Source of the DNA: Sambucus nigra
Taxonomy: Eukaryota; Streptophyta; Magnoliopsida; Dipsacales; Adoxaceae
Reading direction: 5' to 3'
Assembly (NCBI GenBank): GCA_949130495.1
Contig: OX422215.1
Coordinates: 8,843,302 to 8,907,301 of the forward strand
DNA length: 64,000 nt
The position numbers and the translations under genes are program-made. Within the stretch, counting starts at the first letter, position 1, and every line of letters begins with the position of its first letter. Under the pieces are notes generated by a model, which saw only the letters and a list, made by a program, of their open reading frames with translations, had not been told where the DNA came from and did no database searches. Positions 58,738 to 64,000 of the stretch are shown here, piece by piece.

Positions 58738-58891
58738 CGAGAAGCTATCTCTTCCTCTTTTTCTGCTTTACCTCACCGGAGACTCTGGTGGTGAACCAGA
58801 AACCACCCCTTGTGTGGAGCTGTTTCACCATTGAAAGAGGTCCTTTAAGGTATTAAGCTCACCTGCTACTCAAGCTCTATAGTGATAACAC

Positions 58892-61000
58892 ATGGCACCA
58901 GACTTGCCGCCGCCTCTTCCGCCGCCCGGAGGTAGAGGGGCTAGCTCCAGTCAGGCTCCTCCCCAGTCCAAAATGGCGGAGGTATCAGCAACCTTGAAAT
59001 CTTTGGCTGCAACTTAAAAATCCATGAAGGTGCAATTTGTCCAGCTCAGCCAAACCATGATGATGAGGCCACCTGGAGTCTCACCGGACATGATCACTCT
59101 GGCGGCAGTTCAGCCCCAACCGGACGCCAGGGGACCACCCCAGGTACCGATGAAGGACCAACCTGCACCCCAACGGAGGAGGGACGTTGCTGACCCTAGG
59201 CGCTTGCGCCTGGGGAGGCAAGGAAACCCTTGCCCAGAGGACAGGTATGATGACCTGGAAGATGAAGAGGCCCCAGAAGACTGTTGGGAGCCGTATGAGG
59301 TGTCAGATAACACTATACGACCTCTTAGGCAGAGTCAAGGATGTGTCGGCCGAAGAAGAGAAGAGGCCCAAGCAAGAGGGTCGGCTTTTGATAGGTTGAG
59401 TAGAGGGTCGGCCTTCGAAAGGCTGGGCCCAGTTAATGACCTAAGACAGAGGCTATCAAGGTCAAGGAGTGCAGCAGGCTCCCAAAGAGGGAATAGGCAG
59501 GCTTGGTCAGATCAAGGCCGACCCTTGGAGAGAAGAGCCAGGGAACAGGAAGAGGTCAACAGTCAACGGGTCGTGGCTGGGGAACCCTCTGTCCATCGCA
59601 GGGAGGTGGCATGGGATAACCTCGGCCAAGTTGATGAGAGAAGACCCTGGAATGATTCAATCCAACGTCTCGAGGAGAAGATAGGGGACCTCATAAAGAG
59701 CAGGGACCCATTACAGAGGGGCTACTCGGAGGGCTCCCCGTTTGTAGCTAGGATAGTGGGGTTCCCAACCCCAGCTAAGTTTAAGCCTCCTACAGTGACT
59801 CCTAAGTATGATGGCAGCACTAACCCAGTGCACCATATCGAGATGTATCAGTCGACGGCAGATATTTACTCGATACCCGATGAAATGAAGTGCAGGGCCT
59901 TCTCAGGAACCTTGACAGGGGCAGCGCACAGCTGGTTCACCTCTCTTCCGAAGAACTCGATCGATAACTTCAAGGGCTTAGCTGAGCAGTTCATCCACAA
60001 CTTCTGTTTTGGGGTAAGACCTCAAAAGAAGACTACCCACCTCCTGTATGTCAAACAGGCTAAGGGTGAAAGCCTAAGAGACTACATAGCAAGATTCAAC
60101 AAGGAGAAGTTGGAGGTGGAGGATTACGAAGAGAACATAGCCATGACCGCCCTTATAGGAGGCGTCCAGAAGGGAAAGCTACTGTGGAAACTGGCGGAAG
60201 ACCCTCCTAAGTCTATGGCAGAGCTGCTGGCAATCGCGGGGAAAGTGATGAATGCGGAAGAGGCAATGGCCGCAAAATATAAGGAGGAGAACCGTGGTAG
60301 CACTGGGAGGTCCCAGGGCAAGAAAGAGGGGAAGAAGAGGTCAGTAGATGACAAGTTCGCTCATTACACTCCTCTAACTGTGAGCTGTGAGCACATCCTT
60401 AATGAGATCAAGACTGACCGGACTCTAAGGTGGCCAGAGAAATTGAAGGCCCCACCACATAAGAGGAATAAAAACCTCTGGTGTGAGTTCCATCAGGATC
60501 ACAGCCATGTCACAGATAGATGCTTCGCTTTAAAGGATGAGATTGAGAAGATGCTGAAATCTGGGAAGCTGAGAAAGTATGCTGATGGCAAGGCCCCAAA
60601 GGTTGGAAGAGAAGACCCTAAGAAAAGAAGGAATGACAGATGTCGTGGTGATGTCCCGGCCAGAAGGGACGATAACTCAGAGGGAGATGATGGAGATGAC
60701 CCGAATCTCCCGCCAAAAGATGACAACACCCCGGTGAAGAGGGTGGGAATGATTTCCTTTGGTGTTAGCACCATATGTGGGGGATTCGCAGGAGGTGGCT
60801 CTGAGGTAGCCGACAGGAAGGCTCATGTAGCAGAGGCCAAGTCAGTGGCCAAGCCTGAGGTTGTGAATCTAACGTCTTCTGATGCAGTGCAGAAGAGGAA
60901 GAAGGTGGACATGGACACCCTCGTAGTGGGGTTCTCCAGGCTCGACTTCAAGGGCATCTTAGCCCCCCATGATGACCCTTTTAGTCATAACAACAAGGGC
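58892..61000 (+). CDS. gag: Gag polyprotein of the Tat/Retand-like element
   Basis: The likely start is ATG 58892 (MAPDLPPPLPPPGG); an in-frame TAA at 59015-59017 separates it from the 688-codon open frame starting at 59024. Residues numbered from 59024: 50-230 are Arg/Gln/Pro-rich and disordered. About 260-410 are the retrotransposon gag capsid domain (HIEMYQSTADIYSIP, CRAFSGTLTGAAHSWF, FIHNFCFGVRPQKKT, LRDYIARFNKE). About 486-500 hold a zinc-knuckle-like C-E-F-H-Q-D-H-S-H-V-T-D-R-C. The tail is acidic and Lys-rich. Gag forms the particle that packages element RNA. The frame is lost in a T run at 60979-60982, after which protease is read in another frame (from 60969). The 61000-61090 part of the open frame is out-of-frame protease sequence. 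The codon pattern is well kept, so this copy is younger than its neighbours. Confidence 0.87.
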
Positions 61001-62830
61001 GCATGGGTGCGATGTAGGGAGGATCCTCATAGATGGGGGAAGCTCAGCAGATGTGATGTTCTGGCCTTGTTTCAAGAGCTTGGGTCTTAGCAGGGCAAGG
61101 CTGGTGCCCTACCATCACCTATTGATAGGCTTCAGTGGTGAGAAGGTACACCCATTGGGCATGTATGAAATGGATGTACGGATGGGAGATGAGTGGCCTA
61201 AGAGGCTGACCAAGAAGATAAACTTTTTTGTTATGGACGAAAATGTCTTCTCGGCCAACAAGCTCATTATCGGAAGAGTGGCCCTCAAAGAGTTCGAAGC
61301 CGTGCCATCGACGGTCCACCAGATGCTAAAATTCCCGACTCCTTATGGGGTAGGGGAAGTGCAAGGGAACCAGACCACGGCGCGGGAGTGTTATTTCAAC
61401 TCGGCCGAAGAGAGAGAGGCCCATAAGAGAACAACCGCCACTTACAGCATTGACACTCTTGATCCCAGAGACGAAACAAAATTGAAGAAGCGCGAGGCTG
61501 CGGAAGAGTTAGAATCCATCGTCCTCAATAAAGACGAGCCGGAAAAAACCGTCCAGGTCGGCAAGGCCCTGGAGCAAGGGATCAAGGAAGAGCTGATAAA
61601 CTTCCTCAGGAGGAGGCAAAGCGTCTTCGCGTGGAGTCACGCAGACATGCCTGGTATCGACCCTGAGATCATGACCCACAAGCTCAACGTGGACAGAGAT
61701 GCTAGGCCTATTAAACAGAGGCGAAGGGTCTGCTCCAGAGAGAAGTTGGAAGAGGCCGAGTTCATAAGAGAGGTTACTTATCCAGAGTGGCTCTCAAATG
61801 CAGTCATCGTGCCTAAGGCCAATGGAAAGTGGCGGATGTGTGTAGATTTCACAGACCTGAACAGGTCTTGCCCGAAAGACAGTTATCCCTTACTTAGGAT
61901 AGACCAGATGGTGGATGCAATGGCAGTGCACGAGCTCATGAGTTTCATGGATGCTTATTCAGGTTATAACCAAATCTTCATGGATGCCGAAGACTCTGAG
62001 AAGACAGCCTTCATTACTGACAAGGGGACGTACTGTTACAAGGTGATGCCCTTTGGTCTCAAAAATGCGGGGGCAACGTATCAACGTTTTGTCAATAAGA
62101 TGTTCGAGGAGCAAATAGGTAAGACCATGGAGGTGTATGTGGACGATATGCTAACGAAGAGCCTGAAAGCATGTACTCACGTAGCGGACCTTGAGAAGAC
62201 CTTTGATGTCATGGACTCATACAGAATGAAGCTCAACCCAGCGAAGTGTGTCTTTGGGGTAGGAGCCGAGAAGTTCCTGGGGTTCATCGTTAATCAGAGG
62301 GGGATTGAAGCAAACCCGGAGAAAATCAAGGCATTACTCAACATGAAGACTCCTAGGAGTATCAAGGATGTTCAGAGACTTACTAGAAGGGTGGCGGCCC
62401 TTAACAGGTTTGTTTCCAGAGCCACGGACAAGTGTCTTCCGTTCTTTAAAGTTCTGAGAAAGGCCTTCCAGTGGGACGAAGAGTGTGAAAAAGCCTTTGA
62501 TCAACTCAAGTCCTACTTGGGGTCTCCCTTGCTGCTATCCCGGCCCATCGCGGGGGAGAGGTTGTTTGTGTATCTGGCAGTCTCTGAGTCAGCCATTAGC
62601 GCGGTCATCATACGAGAAGAGGATGGGGTTCAGAGACCTGTGTACTTCAACAGTAAGGCCCTTCAAGGGTCTGAACAAAACTATCCCCGTATGGAGAAGT
62701 TGACTTATGCCCTGATACATGCCTCAAGGAAGATGAAGCCTTACTTTCAAGCTCACTCCATGATAGTCCTCACCGACTCACCACTACGGCAGGTTCTGCA
62801 CAAGCCTGAGAAGTCCAGAAGATTGCACAA
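60969..62830 (+). CDS. pol: Protease-reverse transcriptase-RNase H of the Tat/Retand-like element
   Basis: An open frame of 692 codons (60969-63047); its last 70 codons are out of frame. Protease has ILIDGGSSADVMF near residue 20. RT covers about 235-420 with WLSNAVIVPKANGKWRMCVD, the FMDAYSGYNQI strand, VMPFGLKNAGATYQRFVN and the catalytic Y-V-D-D-M-L near residue 390 (62136), intact. RNase H begins at LFVYLAVSESAISAVIIREE (62566) and runs through RPVYFNSKALQGSEQNYPR and YFQAHSMIVLTD. At about 62825 roughly 20-25 bp are missing relative to the Tat copy at 54325-54350 (the 'GRLMYW' region), which shifts the frame. It makes cDNA from the element RNA and degrades the template. It is continuous with gag, apart from the indel at 60979-60982. 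Confidence 0.9.
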
Positions 62831-63613
62831 GGAGAGTATGATCTTACCTACCAGCCCAGGACAGCCATCAAGGGACAGGCCCTGGCAGACTTTGTCGCAG
62901 AGTTCACTTGGGAAGAGGCCGAGACAGAGAGGGGCTTGGATGGCGGCGAAGAGACGAACCGAAGTAACTTCCAAGATTCAGAAGAGACTGCCCCGTACGT
63001 CTTCCGAGGACGAGAAGAGGTTGCTCCAGACAAGGCTCGAAGCATAGTAGAAGAGAATGAGGAGGATCGATACCTCTTCGAAAAGGGGGTTATGAGAGAA
63101 GGGGTCTCATCAGATGCAGACGTATGGAGCCTCTTCGTTGATGGCTCTTCCTGTGACAGTGGAAGCGGCACGGGGCTAATACTCTCGGCCCCAGATGGCG
63201 CCAACATTGAATACGCCTTAAGATTCAACTTTCAAGCCTCAAATAACGAGTCGGAGTATGAGGCCATGATAGCATGTCTCTTATTGGCAATAACTCTTCG
63301 AGTAAAGCGACTCCTGCTTCATAGTGATTCGAGATTGGTTGTCAATCAAGTGCTGGGAGTATACGAGGCCAAGGACGAAAGGATGGCCAAGTACTTAAAG
63401 AAGGTAAGAGGTTTGCTAGAGTATTTTGAAGAGGCCAAACTGAAGAGAGTGCCTAGGCTGAGCAACAATCACGCCGATGCATTGGCAAGGCTGGCCTCGG
63501 CGATGAAGACAGATTTGGGAAGGACCATCCCAATCGGAGTCTTAGGAAAATCAAGCATCGAGGAGGATGAGGTACGTAGCCCTTGTCACAATGTGAACCT
63601 AGGAGACTCTTGA
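62831..63613 (+). CDS. Linker and second RNase H (aRNH) of the Tat/Retand-like element
   Basis: After the frameshift the reading frame continues with YDLTYQPRTAIKGQALADFV, an acidic linker (EFTWEEAETERGLDGGEE) and the 225-codon stretch from ATG 62936. The aRNH shows SLFVDGSSCDSGSGTGLIL (63132), NNESEYEAMIACLLLA (63242), LLHSDSRLVVNQVLG (63314) and NNHADALARLASA (63465), that is all four acidic catalytic positions. This extra RNase H is the hallmark of Tat-lineage elements and is thought to replace or aid the RT-linked RNase H. It ends at a TGA (63611-63613) that interrupts a frame continuing into integrase. ATG 62936 is internal and unlikely to be a real start. Confidence 0.88.
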   Translation, partial: GEYDLTYQPRTAIKGQALADFVAEFTWEEAETERGLDGGEETNRSNFQDSEETAPYVFRGREEVAPDKARSIVEENEEDRYLFEKGVMREGVSSDADVWSLFVDGSSCDSGSGTGLILSAPDGANIEYALRFNFQASNNESEYEAMIACLLLAITLRVKRLLLHSDSRLVVNQVLGVYEAKDERMAKYLKKVRGLLEYFEEAKLKRVPRLSNNHADALARLASAMKTDLGRTIPIGVLGKSSIEEDEVRSPCHNVNLGDS

Positions 63614-64000
63614 ATTGACCCGCTTGTCAGATACCTAAGAGAGGGGGAGCTACCTGAGTCCAAGCTGGAAAGAAGAAAATTGAGATACAGGGCGGCCAAG
63701 TTCTCATTGGTAGGAGACGTCTTGTATAAAAAGGGGTTTCTCTTGCCCCTCCTCAGATGTGTGCATCCCATGGAGGTACCCCGGATCTTACAGGAGGTTC
63801 ATGAAGGCTCTTGCTCTAGCCACATAGGGGGAAGGTCCTTAGCTAAGAGGATCGTCACTCAGGGATACTGGTGGCTTACCTTGTCTAAGGACGCTGTTGA
63901 CTATGTGAAGAGGTGTGACAAATGTCAGAGGTTCTCCGCTATCCCTCATCAACCCCATCAGCCTATGACATCAATCTCTTCTCCATGGCCGTTTACGGTG
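63614..64000 (+). CDS. Integrase, N-terminal part, running off the window
   Basis: In the same frame as the aRNH after the TGA: IDPLVRYLREGELPESKLER, RRKLRYRAAKFSLVGDVLYK, LLRCVHPMEVPRILQEV and the zinc domain H-E-G-S-C-S-S-H ... C-D-K-C-Q-R (63798-63930), then SISSPWPFTV at the window edge. The HHCC residues are all present. The catalytic core lies beyond 64000. The stretch resembles the minus-strand copy at 53490-53150. Confidence 0.9.
   Translation, partial: MDPLVRYLREGELPESKLERRKLRYRAAKFSLVGDVLYKKGFLLPLLRCVHPMEVPRILQEVHEGSCSSHIGGRSLAKRIVTQGYWWLTLSKDAVDYVKRCDKCQRFSAIPHQPHQPMTSISSPWPFTV

Noticed and set aside
59110..61319. Minus-strand and alternative-frame ORFs across the Tat gag-pol region
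   Set aside because: They are shadows of the GC-rich, well-preserved + strand coding frames.

Overview
This window is plant nuclear DNA made almost entirely of nested, mostly decayed LTR retrotransposons, as expected of pericentromeric or other heterochromatin in a seed plant (probably a eudicot). The evidence is the mix of plant-specific lineages: Tekay-type chromoviruses, Athila-like and Tat/Retand-like Ty3/gypsy, SIRE-like and other Ty1/copia, hAT MITEs and a fold-back MITE. Primer-binding sites are of the plant types: initiator-Met (TGGTATCAGAGC) and TGGCGCC. I recognise no ordinary host gene, tRNA, rRNA or bacterial feature.

Layout. 1-17270 is Tekay territory. A + strand LTR fragment (1-1127) is cut by a minus element (LTR 1128-3979, integrase 4020-5418). 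That integrase is cut by a second minus LTR (5419-8239). After 3.3 kb of unassigned DNA comes a + strand RT-RNaseH-integrase-chromodomain relic (11580-14075) with its 3' LTR (14104-17270), which carries a fold-back MITE. 17271-22545 is a decayed + strand copia element interrupted by a solo Athila-like LTR (20806-22266) flanked by a perfect 5-bp duplication. 22546-34095 holds two related minus-strand, coding-poor Athila-like elements, one (28204-33587) inserted in the LTR of the other. 34110-35340 is a minus Athila-like RT-RNaseH relic. 35341-39984 is a SIRE-like, gag-bearing relic broken by a 1.08-kb hAT-like element. 39985-40828 is a Tekay-like LTR fragment.

40829-54725 is one minus-strand Tat-lineage element: 3' LTR, then a + strand (antisense) intron-containing coiled-coil ORF, then integrase, a second RNase H and the RT-linked RNase H. 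It is split by a structurally complete gag-only SIRE-like element (45580-51531; PBS, PPT, TSD ATAAA) and by a 472-bp hAT MITE with an 8-bp duplication. A Tekay gag-protease fragment (54725-55423), a + strand LTR with PBS (55424-57660) and the 5' part of a better-preserved + strand Tat/Retand element (57731-64000, leaving the window inside integrase) follow.

How the parts relate. Autonomous elements supply reverse transcriptase, RNase H and integrase; several copies here keep only LTRs, PBS and PPT, with or without gag, and must have been mobilised in trans. The most notable observations are the gag-only SIRE-like element, the antisense intron-bearing ORF of the Tat element, and a recurring design in unrelated LTR families: arrays of short perfect palindromes, in the best-mapped cases upstream of the TATA box. 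All calls come from reading the sequence by eye; divergence values and family names need alignment to confirm.
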